Part shown: one piece after another, positions 23,214 to 30,581 of the stretch
Numbering within the stretch: the stretch's first letter is position 1
Layout of the letters: every line of letters begins with the position of its first letter
NCBI GenBank assembly: GCA_965242595.1
Contig: OZ251464.1
Coordinates: forward strand, 310,001-374,000
DNA: 64,000 nucleotides
Direction of reading: 5' to 3'
DNA from: SP197 sp965242595
GTDB lineage: Bacteria; Pseudomonadota; Alphaproteobacteria; SP197
The notes under the pieces: model-generated
Told to the model about the DNA's origin: nothing
Databases searched by the model: none
What the model saw: only the letters and a program-made list of their open reading frames with translations
Made by a program: the position numbers and the translations under genes

Positions 23214-24374
23214 CTAGGCGCAAGCCTGGGCGGGGGCGATGGCGAAATCGCCATGGTCGCGCCCGGCCTGGGCGCGGGCCAGCACGGGCCGCCCCAGCCA
23301 GCGGGCCAGCACGGCGCCGCCATCCGTGCCCAGCAACGCCGCCACCACCTGGGGCGAGGCGCACACCTGGAAGGCCGCCGCCGGGCCGGCCCGCGCCTCC
23401 CGGGCCAGGCGGCGCGCCAGGGCCTCGGCCGCCGCCTGGGCGGGCGGGCCGCTGGCCTGGGCCAGGCTGGGCCCCAGGCGCTGGCGGGCGATCTGCACCA
23501 GGGCGAAGCGCGAGGGGCCTTCCAGCGCGGTCTGGGCCGGATCGTCCGCCAGGGCCGCCGCCAGGGCCGCCATCAGCCGCCGCCCATCGCGGCGCGGGGC
23601 GGCCAGAAAATCGACCGCGATCAGTCCCGCCAGATTGCGCAGCCGCAGCTGGCGGGCCAGCACCGGCACCGCCTCCAGATTGATGGCCGCGGCCTGCCGC
23701 TGGCTGGCGCCGGCGCTGTCCAGATCGATGGCGGTGAGCGTGCGGGTGGGCTCGAAACGCAGCCGGGCGCCGGAGGGCAGCGCCAGCTCCGGCGCCAGGG
23801 CCACCGCCAGCTGTTCGTCCACGCCGGCCTGTTCGAACAGCGGGCGCGGCGCGCGGTGGGGAAGGGCGCGCCCGGCAAGGCCGCGCAGCTGGGCGGGCGT
23901 GGCGCCTTCGGCGACGATGGCGGCCTGGGGATGGCGCGCCGCCAGCCTTTGCAGCAGCGGGGCGGCCCGGCGCAGCGGGCGCGGCGGCCCGGCCTGGGCA
24001 GCGGCGCGCAGGGCGGCGCCGGGATCGTGGAAGCGCTGGGTGAGCAACGGCCCCTTGTCGTCGTGGGCGGCCAGCTGGATGGCGACGGCGAGGCGCTGGC
24101 CCTCGCGCAGGCGGGCGGAAAGCGGGGCGCCAGGATCGTCGCCAGAGTCGTCGGCAACGTCGGCGGCGCGCAGCAGGCCGTCGCCTGCTGCCCCCAGGGC
24201 GACGAAGGCGCCATCCAGGGCGGGAGAGACGCGCCGCACCCGCCCGGCGAAAACATCGCCCACCTTGATGCCGGGGCGGTCGATGTGAAGCTCCAGCAAG
24301 CGCGGGCCGGCCAGGGCGGCGATGCGCACCGCCAGCGGCGTGGCCTCGGCCAGCAGCCTGTCGGGGGCGGTCAT
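23214..24374 (-). CDS. Ribonuclease E/G-family protein (short form)
   Basis: 386 residues, shorter than RNase E and close to RNase G. An S1-like segment (GDVFAGRVRRVSPALDGAFVALG, residues 35-60) precedes the catalytic region TAIDLDSAGASQRQAAAINLEAVPVLARQLRLRNLAGLIAVDFL. The two metal-binding aspartates are kept (IDLD and AVDFL), while the asparagine of the classical DVN motif is aspartate here. The zinc-link CPxC motif is absent. Expected to be an endoribonuclease in RNA processing, but activity of this short subfamily is less studied. The ATG follows the maf TAG directly (TAGATG). Confidence 0.8.
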   Translation of the reverse strand: MTAPDRLLAEATPLAVRIAALAGPRLLELHIDRPGIKVGDVFAGRVRRVSPALDGAFVALGAAGDGLLRAADVADDSGDDPGAPLSARLREGQRLAVAIQLAAHDDKGPLLTQRFHDPGAALRAAAQAGPPRPLRRAAPLLQRLAARHPQAAIVAEGATPAQLRGLAGRALPHRAPRPLFEQAGVDEQLAVALAPELALPSGARLRFEPTRTLTAIDLDSAGASQRQAAAINLEAVPVLARQLRLRNLAGLIAVDFLAAPRRDGRRLMAALAAALADDPAQTALEGPSRFALVQIARQRLGPSLAQASGPPAQAAAEALARRLAREARAGPAAAFQVCASPQVVAALLGTDGGAVLARWLGRPVLARAQAGRDHGDFAIAPAQACA

Positions 24375-24956
24375 CTAGGAAGGGCGCAGGCCGGCGGCCG
24401 CCAGCAGCTGGGCGGTTTCGCGCAGCGGCAGGCCCACCACATTGCTGAACGAGCCATTGACCAGCGCCACGAAGGCCGCCGCCCGGCCCTGGATGGCATA
24501 GCCGCCGGCCTTGCCGCGCCATTCGCCGCTGGCCAGATACCAGGCCAGCTCCTGCGCCGAGAGGCGTTTGAAGGCGACGCGGGTGGCGACATGGCGCGTC
24601 CAGCGCATGCCGGCGGCGATCAGGCAGACGCCGCCATGCACCATGTGGCGGCGCCCGGACAGCCGCTCCAGGCAGCGGCGCGCCGCCTCCCGGTCGGCGG
24701 GGGCGGGCAGAACGAGGCGCCCGCAGGCGACCACCGTATCGGCGCCCAGCACGACGGCATCGGGGCGGCTGGCGGCGATGGCGCCCGCCTTGGCCCGGGC
24801 CAGCCGCACCGCCAGGGCGCGCGGCAGCTCGTCCGGGCGCGGGGTTTCGTCCAGATGGGCGGGCGCGATGTCGTCGGGCGCGAAGCCGATCTGGGCCAGC
24901 AGCGCCAGGCGGCGGGGCGAGCGCGAGGCCAGCACGAAACGGCGCGGGCCGTTCAC
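24375..24956 (-). CDS. maf: Maf-family nucleoside-triphosphate pyrophosphatase
   Basis: 193 residues with the Maf signatures: N-terminal LASRSPRRLALLAQIGF, the acidic DETPRPDE, VLGADTVVACG and the C-terminal GYAIQGRAAAFVALVNGSFSNVVGLPL. Maf proteins hydrolyse non-canonical or UTP/dTTP-type nucleotides to monophosphates, cleaning the nucleotide pool, and are linked to septum control. Start is GTG 24956, overlapping the stop of the upstream CDF gene (GTGA). It is followed immediately by the RNase E/G gene, the usual alphaproteobacterial order. Confidence 0.92.
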   Translation of the reverse strand: MNGPRRFVLASRSPRRLALLAQIGFAPDDIAPAHLDETPRPDELPRALAVRLARAKAGAIAASRPDAVVLGADTVVACGRLVLPAPADREAARRCLERLSGRRHMVHGGVCLIAAGMRWTRHVATRVAFKRLSAQELAWYLASGEWRGKAGGYAIQGRAAAFVALVNGSFSNVVGLPLRETAQLLAAAGLRPS

Positions 24957-25891
24957 GCGCCCGGCTCCTCGTCCCCGTGGCCATGGGCGATGCCGTGGGG
25001 CGCTTCGACGCCCGCCGGATCCTGATGGATGATGACCTCGGCGCCGGGAAAGGCGGCCACGATGCCGGCCTCCACCTGATCGGAGATTTCGTGGGCGCGC
25101 CGCAGGGTGAGCTCCGGCGCCAGCTCCAGATGCAGCTGGATGAAGGGTTGCAGGCCGGAGCTGCGGGTGCGCAGATCGTGCAGGCCGCGGGCCTCGGGAT
25201 GGGCCCGGACGATGGCGGCGATGCGGGCGCGCTCGCTATCGGGAAACTCCCGGTCCATCAGCAGATCCCAGGAACGGCGCCCCAGCCGCCAGGCGCCGAT
25301 GGCGATCCAGATGGCGATGGCGATGGCCACCGCCCCATCCGCCCACCACAGGCCGAAACGGGTGGCGGCCAGCAGCGCCAGGATCACGCCGACATTCATG
25401 GCGATGTCCATGCGGTAATGCAGGGCGTCGGCGCCGATGGCGGTGGAGCCGGTGCGCTTTGCCACCCGGCCCTGGAAGGCCACCAGCAGCAGGGTGACGA
25501 CCAGCGAAAAGGCCATCACGGCGATGCCGATAGCGCCGTTTTCGATCGCCCGCGCCGAGGCCAGCCGGTCTATCGCCTCGAGGACGATGAAGATCACCGA
25601 ACCGGCGATGAAGGCGCATTGCGCCAGGGCGGCCAGCGGCTCTGCTTTGCCGTGGCCGAAGCGATGCTCGCGGTCGGCGGGCTGGAGGGCGTGGCGGACG
25701 GCGAAGAAATTGACCAGCGAAGCGAAGGCATCCAGCAGGGAATCGACCAGCGAAGACAGCAGGCTGGCCGAGCCTGTCATCAGCGCCGCCACGATCTTGG
25801 CGACGATCAGCACCGCGGCCACCGCCACCGAAGCGGCGGTGGCAAGCCGCATCAGCCGGGCGCCGCCGGCATCGATGGCGCCGGAGGCCAT
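24953..25891 (-). CDS. Cation diffusion facilitator (FieF/YiiP-like) metal exporter
   Basis: 312 residues with six membrane helices and a cytoplasmic C-terminal domain. Transport-site residues appear in SSLVDSLLDAFASL and in DALHYRMDIAMN; the second metal region HRFGHGKAEPLAALAQ matches YiiP. The C-terminal part (residues about 210-300) has the family alpha/beta fold and a His-rich tail (HGIAHGHGDEE). Expected to exchange Zn(II), Fe(II) or Cd(II) for protons and move the metal out of the cytoplasm. It starts right after the pdxH stop (TGAATG) and overlaps maf by 4 bp. Confidence 0.9.
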   Translation of the reverse strand: MASGAIDAGGARLMRLATAASVAVAAVLIVAKIVAALMTGSASLLSSLVDSLLDAFASLVNFFAVRHALQPADREHRFGHGKAEPLAALAQCAFIAGSVIFIVLEAIDRLASARAIENGAIGIAVMAFSLVVTLLLVAFQGRVAKRTGSTAIGADALHYRMDIAMNVGVILALLAATRFGLWWADGAVAIAIAIWIAIGAWRLGRRSWDLLMDREFPDSERARIAAIVRAHPEARGLHDLRTRSSGLQPFIQLHLELAPELTLRRAHEISDQVEAGIVAAFPGAEVIIHQDPAGVEAPHGIAHGHGDEEPGA

Positions 25892-26494
25892 TCAGGGAAA
25901 CAGGCGCTGGACGCGCCAGGGGGCAGCGGCGCCGTCGCGGGTGAAGGCGATGCGCTCGTGCAGGCGGAAGGGCCGGGCGCGCCAGAACTCGATGGCGCTG
26001 GGCACGATGCGAAAGCCGGACCAGTAAGGCGGGCGCGGCACATGGCCCAGGCCGAAGCGCAGCGTCTCTCTGGCCACATGGCCTTCCAGTTCATGGGCGC
26101 CCGCCATGGGCCGCGACTGGCGGGAAGCCCAGGCGCCGATGCGGCTGGCGCGGTCGCGGCTGGCGAAATAGGCGTCGGCCTCGTCGTCCGAAACCGGCTG
26201 CGCACGGCCCTCCACCCGCACCTGGCGGGCCAGCGGCATCCAGTGAAAGCACAGCGCCGCCCGGGGATTGGCCAGCAGCTCGCGGCCCTTGCGGCTTTCC
26301 AGATTGGTGTAGAAGACGAAGCCCTCCGGCCCGTGGCCCTTCAGCAGCACCATGCGCAGCGACGGACGGCCCGCGCCATCGGCCGTGGCCAGCGCCACCG
26401 CCGTCGGCTGGTCCAGGCCGCAGCCGGCCGCCTCGGCGAACCATTGCGAGAAGATGTCGAAGGGATCGCGCCCTTCCATGCCGGCCATCGCCAT
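25892..26494 (-). CDS. pdxH: Pyridoxamine 5'-phosphate oxidase
   Basis: 200 residues from ATG 26494. Conserved PdxH sequence: DPFDIFSQWFAEA, PSLRMVLLKGHGPEGFVFYTNLESRKGREL with FMN-binding residues, ALCFHWMPLARQVRVEG, and the C-terminal VPSAIEFWRARPFRLHERIAFTR...WRVQRLFP that ends every PdxH. It oxidises pyridoxamine or pyridoxine phosphate to pyridoxal phosphate. A start at 26542 would add 16 residues that do not resemble the family; neither has a good Shine-Dalgarno site, so the start is uncertain. It leads the pdxH - CDF - maf - RNase unit and is divergent from fabI. Confidence 0.92.
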   Translation of the reverse strand: MAMAGMEGRDPFDIFSQWFAEAAGCGLDQPTAVALATADGAGRPSLRMVLLKGHGPEGFVFYTNLESRKGRELLANPRAALCFHWMPLARQVRVEGRAQPVSDDEADAYFASRDRASRIGAWASRQSRPMAGAHELEGHVARETLRFGLGHVPRPPYWSGFRIVPSAIEFWRARPFRLHERIAFTRDGAAAPWRVQRLFP

Positions 26495-26618
26495 GCCCCG
26501 CGCCGCGCCCGGCGCCTTTACTGCCACCGCCCGCCCGCCCATACTGCCGGGCGGGAAGCGGCCCTGTTATGGCCGGATTCCCAAGCCAGGGCCAGAGGGC
26601 CGCCACGGGGACGAGACG

Positions 26619-26774
26619 ATGACCGCAACCACAGGCGCGCCACCGGCGGCAGCGGCGCCTTGCGCCCGCGCGCAGGGTGCCGGGCTGGCCGCCGGCGCCC
26701 CCGGTTGCGGCATGGCCCGGCCTTCCCCCCGCGCTCCCGCCCAGGGTGCCAGCGGCGCGGCGGGGGTGCCATGA
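26619..26774 (+). CDS. Possible 51-codon leader gene overlapping the fabI start
   Basis: An alanine/glycine/proline-rich reading frame of 51 codons whose TGA overlaps the fabI ATG (ATGA). The weak GACGAGACG upstream and low-complexity composition argue against a stable protein. The overlap and the poor Shine-Dalgarno of fabI would fit translational coupling. No family recognised. Confidence 0.25.
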   Translation: MTATTGAPPAAAAPCARAQGAGLAAGAPGCGMARPSPRAPAQGASGAAGVP

Positions 26775-27583
26775 CCGGCCAAGGCGCCCTGATGGCCGGC
26801 AAGCGCGGCCTGGTGATGGGTGTGGCCAACGAGCGCTCCATCGCCTGGGGCATCGCCCGCACCCTGGCGGCCCACGGGGCCGAGCTCGCCTTCACCTATC
26901 AGGGCGCGGCGCTGGGCCGGCGCGCCCGTCCGCTGGCCGAAAGCGTCGGCGCGGCCTTCGTCGCCGATTGCGACGCCACCTCGGATGGCGATCTCGACCG
27001 CGTCTTCCGGGATGCGGCCACATGCTGGGGTGGGCTGGATTTCGTCGTCCACGCCATCGCCTTTTCCGACAAGGAGGAACTGAAGGGCCGCTATGCCGAC
27101 ACCAGCCGCGCGAACTTCCTGAAGACCCTGGATGTCTCCTGCTACAGCTTCACGGCCGTCGCCCGGCGCGCGGCAGAGCTGATGGCCGCCGGCGGCAGCC
27201 TGCTGACCCTGACCTATTACGGCGCCGAACGCTGGATGCCCCATTACAACGTGATGGGCGTGGCCAAGGCGGCGCTGGAGGCCAGCGTGCGCTATCTGGC
27301 GGCAGACCTGGGCGAGCGGGCGATCCGCGTCAACGCCATCTCGGCCGGGCCGATCAAGACGCTGGCCTCATCGGGCATCGGCGATTTCCGCTATATCCTG
27401 AAGTGGAACGAATACAACGCGCCGCTGGAACGCAATGTCGCCCTGGACGAGGTGGGCAGCGCCGCGCTCTATCTGGCCAGCGACCTGTCCACGGCCGTCA
27501 CCGGCGAGGTCCACCATGTCGATTGCGGCTATCACATCGTCGGCATGAAGAACCCGAAGGCGCCCGACATCTCGGTCGTCTGA
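26771..27583 (+). CDS. fabI: Enoyl-[acyl-carrier-protein] reductase (NADH), FabI
   Basis: 270 residues of the divergent short-chain dehydrogenase group. The N-terminal nucleotide motif is GVANERSIAWGIA; HAIAFSDKEELKG follows; the active site is YYGAERWMPHYNVMGVAK with Tyr159 and Lys166 in the FabI Y-x6-K spacing; then ISAGPIKTLASSGI and the C-terminal VHHVDCGYHIVGM. It performs the last reduction of each fatty acid elongation cycle and is the triclosan/isoniazid-type target family. Start at ATG 26771 gives the usual length. Three 31-bp hairpin repeats begin nine bases after its stop and may act in 3'-end formation. Confidence 0.95.
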   Translation: MTGQGALMAGKRGLVMGVANERSIAWGIARTLAAHGAELAFTYQGAALGRRARPLAESVGAAFVADCDATSDGDLDRVFRDAATCWGGLDFVVHAIAFSDKEELKGRYADTSRANFLKTLDVSCYSFTAVARRAAELMAAGGSLLTLTYYGAERWMPHYNVMGVAKAALEASVRYLAADLGERAIRVNAISAGPIKTLASSGIGDFRYILKWNEYNAPLERNVALDEVGSAALYLASDLSTAVTGEVHHVDCGYHIVGMKNPKAPDISVV

Positions 27584-27591
27584 TATTTCCG

Positions 27592-27700
27592 GCAGCACGC
27601 CCCGTGCTGCGCGTGAACCCCAGCAGCACGCCCCGTGCTGCGCATGAACCCCGGCAGCACGCTCCCGTGCTGCGCATGAACCCAGCAGCGGAGGTGCTGC
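27592..27700 (+). repeat. Tandem 31-bp hairpin repeats; fourth unit forms the aroC ribosome-binding site
   Basis: Units begin at 27592, 27623, 27654 and 27685, exactly 31 bp apart. The first three each contain GCAGCACG and CGTGCTGC arms around a C-rich loop of three to four bases, followed by GCGYATGAAC. The fourth is shortened to GCAGC-GGAGGT-GCTGC, which places the aroC Shine-Dalgarno in the loop, one base before the aroC ATG. The same unit recurs at 38309-38400 upstream of the ccr-like gene. Confidence 0.9.
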
Positions 27701-27701
27701 C

Positions 27702-28772
27702 ATGGCCTCCAACGGCTTCGGCCATCTCTTCCGGGTCACCACCTGGGGCGAAAGCCACGGGCCGCAGATCGGCTGCGTGGTGGATGGGGTGCCGCCGCGC
27801 CTGGCGCTGGACGAGGCCTGGGTGCAGCGCTGGCTGGATCGCCGCCGCCCCGGGCGCTCGCGCTTTACCACCCAGCGCCGCGAGCCGGACCGGGTGGCCA
27901 TCGTCTCCGGCCTGTTCGAAGGCCGCACCACCGGCGCGCCGCTGGCCATGATCGTGCAGAACATGGACCAGCGCCCGAAGGATTATGGCGACCTCGCCCG
28001 CCTGTGGCGCCCGGGCCACGCCGATTACACCTATGACGCCAAATACGGCATCCGCGACCATCGCGGCGGCGGGCGCGCCAGCGCGCGGGAAACCGCCATG
28101 CGGGTGGCGGCCGGCGCCGTGGCGCGCAAGGTGCTGGGCGCGGGCGTCACCGTCCGCGGCGCCGTGGTGCAGATCGGCCCCCACCGCATCGACCCCGCCG
28201 CCTGGGACTGGGACGAGGTGGAAAACAACCCCTTCTGGTGCCCCGACAAGGCGGCCGCCCGGCTGTGGGAAGGGTTCCTGGACCAGGTGAGAAAGCGCGG
28301 CTCGTCGGCGGGCGCGGTGGTGGAGGTGCGCGCCCTGGGCGTGCCGGCGGGCCTGGGCAGCCCGCTCTATGCCAGGCTGGATGGCGATCTCGCCGCCGCC
28401 ATGATGTCGATCAACGCCGTCAAGGGGGTGGAGATCGGCGCCGGCTTCGCGCTGGCCGCCTGGCCGGGCGAGACGGCATCGGACGAGATGGCGGCGGGCG
28501 AAGACGGCCCCCGCTTCCTTTCCAACCGGGCGGGCGGCGTGCTGGGCGGCATCTCCACCGGCGCGGAGGTGGTGGTGCGCTTTGCCGTCAAGCCCACCAG
28601 CTCCATCCTGCACGAACGCCGCACGCTGGACCGTGAAGGCAGGGAAACCACGGTGAAGGTGAAGGGCCGCCACGACCCCTGCGTCGGCATCCGCGCCGTG
28701 CCGGTGGGCGAGGCGGCGATGGCCTGCGTGCTGGCCGACCACCTGCTGCGCCACCGCGCCCAGTGCGGCTGA
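27702..28772 (+). CDS. aroC: Chorismate synthase
   Basis: 356 residues, the normal length. Signature blocks: FRVTTWGESHGPQIGCVVDGVPP, the PGHADYTYDAKYGIRDHRGGGRASARETAMRVAAGAVA region binding FMN and substrate, the NRAGGVLGGISTGAEVVVRFAVKPTSS block and KGRHDPCVGIRAVPVGEAAMACVLADHLL. It converts EPSP to chorismate, needing reduced FMN, at the end of the shikimate pathway. GGAGGTGCTGCC precedes the ATG and lies in the loop of the fourth hairpin repeat. The last five codons and stop lie in a 39-bp sequence that recurs 601 bp downstream. Confidence 0.97.
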   Translation: MASNGFGHLFRVTTWGESHGPQIGCVVDGVPPRLALDEAWVQRWLDRRRPGRSRFTTQRREPDRVAIVSGLFEGRTTGAPLAMIVQNMDQRPKDYGDLARLWRPGHADYTYDAKYGIRDHRGGGRASARETAMRVAAGAVARKVLGAGVTVRGAVVQIGPHRIDPAAWDWDEVENNPFWCPDKAAARLWEGFLDQVRKRGSSAGAVVEVRALGVPAGLGSPLYARLDGDLAAAMMSINAVKGVEIGAGFALAAWPGETASDEMAAGEDGPRFLSNRAGGVLGGISTGAEVVVRFAVKPTSSILHERRTLDREGRETTVKVKGRHDPCVGIRAVPVGEAAMACVLADHLLRHRAQCG

Positions 28773-28792
28773 GGCGCCAGCCCGTGGCCGCC
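28754..28792. repeat. 39-bp direct repeat, left copy (aroC 3' end)
   Basis: 38 of 39 bases are identical with 29355-29393. It contains the last codons and stop of aroC and, on the other strand, sequence matching the end of the 2-oxoglutarate oxygenase gene but with its stop codon changed. The pair brackets a 562-bp segment with phage-like remains, as expected of an integration or excision scar. Confidence 0.85.
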
Positions 28793-28957
28793 GGTTCCAG
28801 GCCGGCCAGACCGGAGGCGCGCGAAACTTCGACGGAAAGATCGCGCGAAAGACGCTGCGCAAATCCTCACCCCAGGCCAGTTCGCGGATGATGCCGCCGG
28901 CGTCGCCGACCGTGACGTGGCCCCGGGGCGGGCGCGCGCCAGGCCGAGGCGCGGGAG

Positions 28958-29347
28958 ATGTCGGGCTGCGAGCCGCCCGGCGATGGCGATGAAGTGCTGG
29001 CCCCGACACCCGTCCGGCACCCTGCCGACACCCTGTCGACAGCCTGTCGGCAGGGTGTCGGCGACCTGTCGGCCGCCGGCCGAGCGGGTGTCGAGGCCAG
29101 TGCTCGCACCGCTGCCGACGACCCCCTTGCAGCCGTCGTCGGTGCCATCGATGGCGACGAGTGGCAGATACTGGCCGCTCCGCTCGGCGAACCGATCTGT
29201 CTCAGGCCAGGTCCGACCCCGACGGTCTGCTTGCCGAACTCGCGTCAGCCTGCCCCGCGATGGACGCCGATGCCCTCGCCGACCGACTGGCACGCATCCT
29301 GTTCGTGGCAGACCTCCAGGCCACAGCCACACCCTCCGGTCGATCCA
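28958..29347 (+). pseudogene. Frameshifted remnant resembling the C-terminus of a Mu-like portal protein (gp29/DUF935)
   Basis: In one frame the translation runs through DEVLAPTP and AAVVGAIDGDEWQILAAPLGEPI. From about 29196 the similarity continues in the next frame as LSQARSDPDGLLAELASACP and MDADALADRLARILFVADLQ. Together these read like the end of a Mu-type portal protein (DUF935), whose last segment commonly has an ALAxxLARALFVADL pattern. One lost base near 29195 would explain the frame change, and no start or upstream domain is present. The rest of the 605-bp gap between aroC and the oxygenase shows nothing I recognise. The match is from memory of the family, so moderate confidence. 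Confidence 0.5.
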
Positions 29348-29354
29348 CTTGCAT

Positions 29355-29393
29355 CCGCGCCCAGTGCGGCTGAGGCGCTAGCCCGTGGCCGCC
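29355..29393. repeat. 39-bp direct repeat, right copy (oxygenase 3' end)
   Basis: Matches 28754-28792 with one mismatch. This copy keeps both the aroC-like terminal codons (RAQCG then stop) and the real end of the convergent oxygenase gene, the two stops six bases apart. It probably represents the ancestral aroC/oxygenase junction, with the left copy created when the intervening segment entered. Confidence 0.85.
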
Positions 29394-30433
29394 AGCTCCG
29401 GGTCGGGCAGCCGGCCGCGATAGGGGATGCGATAGTCGTAGGCGGCGGTGATCATCGCCTCGGTCCACCAGCCGCAGCGGGTGGGCGGGTAGCGGGCCTC
29501 CCGCCCGGGGCCGGTGAATTGGGGCAGCGGGGCCACGATGCAATTGTGATTGGCGCCGAAGAAGAACGGGAAGGAATAGCGTTCGCGCCCCGAAGCGTTG
29601 ATGACACGATGCGGCGTGGAGACGAACTCGTCGTTGGTCCAGCGCATCAGCATGTCGCCGATATTGACGATCACGGTGCCGGGGATGGGCGGGGCCTCGA
29701 TCCAGTCGCCCTCCCGGTTGCCCACCTGCAGCCCGCCGACATCGTCCTGCAGCAGCATGGTGAAACATTCGTAATCGGTATGGGCGCCGATGCCGATGCG
29801 GTCGGGCCGGATGGGGCCTTGCTGCGGCGGGTAGTGGATCAGCCGCAGCTGGCCCATGGGCTTGTCGATCTTGTTGTCGAACCAGCCGCCGGGCAGGCCC
29901 AGCACCCGCTCGAAGGCGCGAAACAGCACGATGCCCAGCCGGTGCACCGCCCGGTAATAGGCATAGACGCCGGGGCGAAAGCCGGGCAGGTCTTGCGGCC
30001 AGACATTGGGGCCCAGCATGATGTTGCCGGCCAGATAGTCGGGATCGTCGTCCGGCAGTTCCATGGAAACCTCGAAGCCTTCCTGCAGATCGGGCCGGGC
30101 CTCGATATCGGCCGCCAGCGCGCCTTCGGGGACATAGCCGCGGTGGCGCTGGATGCGGTCGATGTCCAGCTTCATCTTCTCGGCCAGCGGCAGATGGAAG
30201 AAGCGGCGCGTCTGGCGCATCAGCTCGTCGATCGTGCCGGTCGGGATGCCGTGGCCGGTGACATAGAAGAAGCCGATGCGGCGGCAGGCATGGCCGATCT
30301 CCTCGCCCGTGCGCCGCTGCGCCGCCTCGTCGCCGCCGAAGAAGGGGCCGATATCGATCACCGGGATGCTGTCGAAATCCAGCTTCCTGGCCGCGATGCT
30401 GTCGGTCTTGTGCAGCGCGGATAAAGCGGCCAT
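29378..30433 (-). CDS. 2-oxoglutarate/Fe(II)-dependent oxygenase (isopenicillin N synthase-like)
   Basis: 351 residues. The N-terminal DIOX_N part (IPVIDIGPFFGGD, GFFYVTGHGIP) precedes the double-stranded beta-helix. Iron ligands are His218 and Asp220 in AHTDYECF and His275 in TPHRVIN; Arg285 in RERYSFPFF would hold 2-oxoglutarate. Bacterial members oxidise diverse small molecules, including purine derivatives and amino-acid-like compounds; the substrate is unknown. GGGGAGGTGGCGCC precedes the ATG. It is divergent from the flavin oxidoreductase gene across 148 bp and convergent with aroC through the direct-repeat scar. Confidence 0.87.
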   Translation of the reverse strand: MAALSALHKTDSIAARKLDFDSIPVIDIGPFFGGDEAAQRRTGEEIGHACRRIGFFYVTGHGIPTGTIDELMRQTRRFFHLPLAEKMKLDIDRIQRHRGYVPEGALAADIEARPDLQEGFEVSMELPDDDPDYLAGNIMLGPNVWPQDLPGFRPGVYAYYRAVHRLGIVLFRAFERVLGLPGGWFDNKIDKPMGQLRLIHYPPQQGPIRPDRIGIGAHTDYECFTMLLQDDVGGLQVGNREGDWIEAPPIPGTVIVNIGDMLMRWTNDEFVSTPHRVINASGRERYSFPFFFGANHNCIVAPLPQFTGPGREARYPPTRCGWWTEAMITAAYDYRIPYRGRLPDPELAATG

Positions 30434-30581
30434 GGCGCCACCTCCCCTGTTCTGCCCCGCCCGCCATTGTGCCGGGCGCAGAGCGCGACGGCAAGCGGGC
30501 GCCTGGAAAGAGCGCCGCCCCAGTGCGATAAGTTGCGATAAGGGCGGCCGTCGCCGCCAGGTGCCGCCGTCCGGAGGGCAC

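Noticed and set aside
28793..28957. A coding segment on the minus strand containing GDAGGIIRELAWGEDLRS
   Set aside because: It looks protein-like, but I could not assign a family or boundaries, so it is left as part of the scar region.
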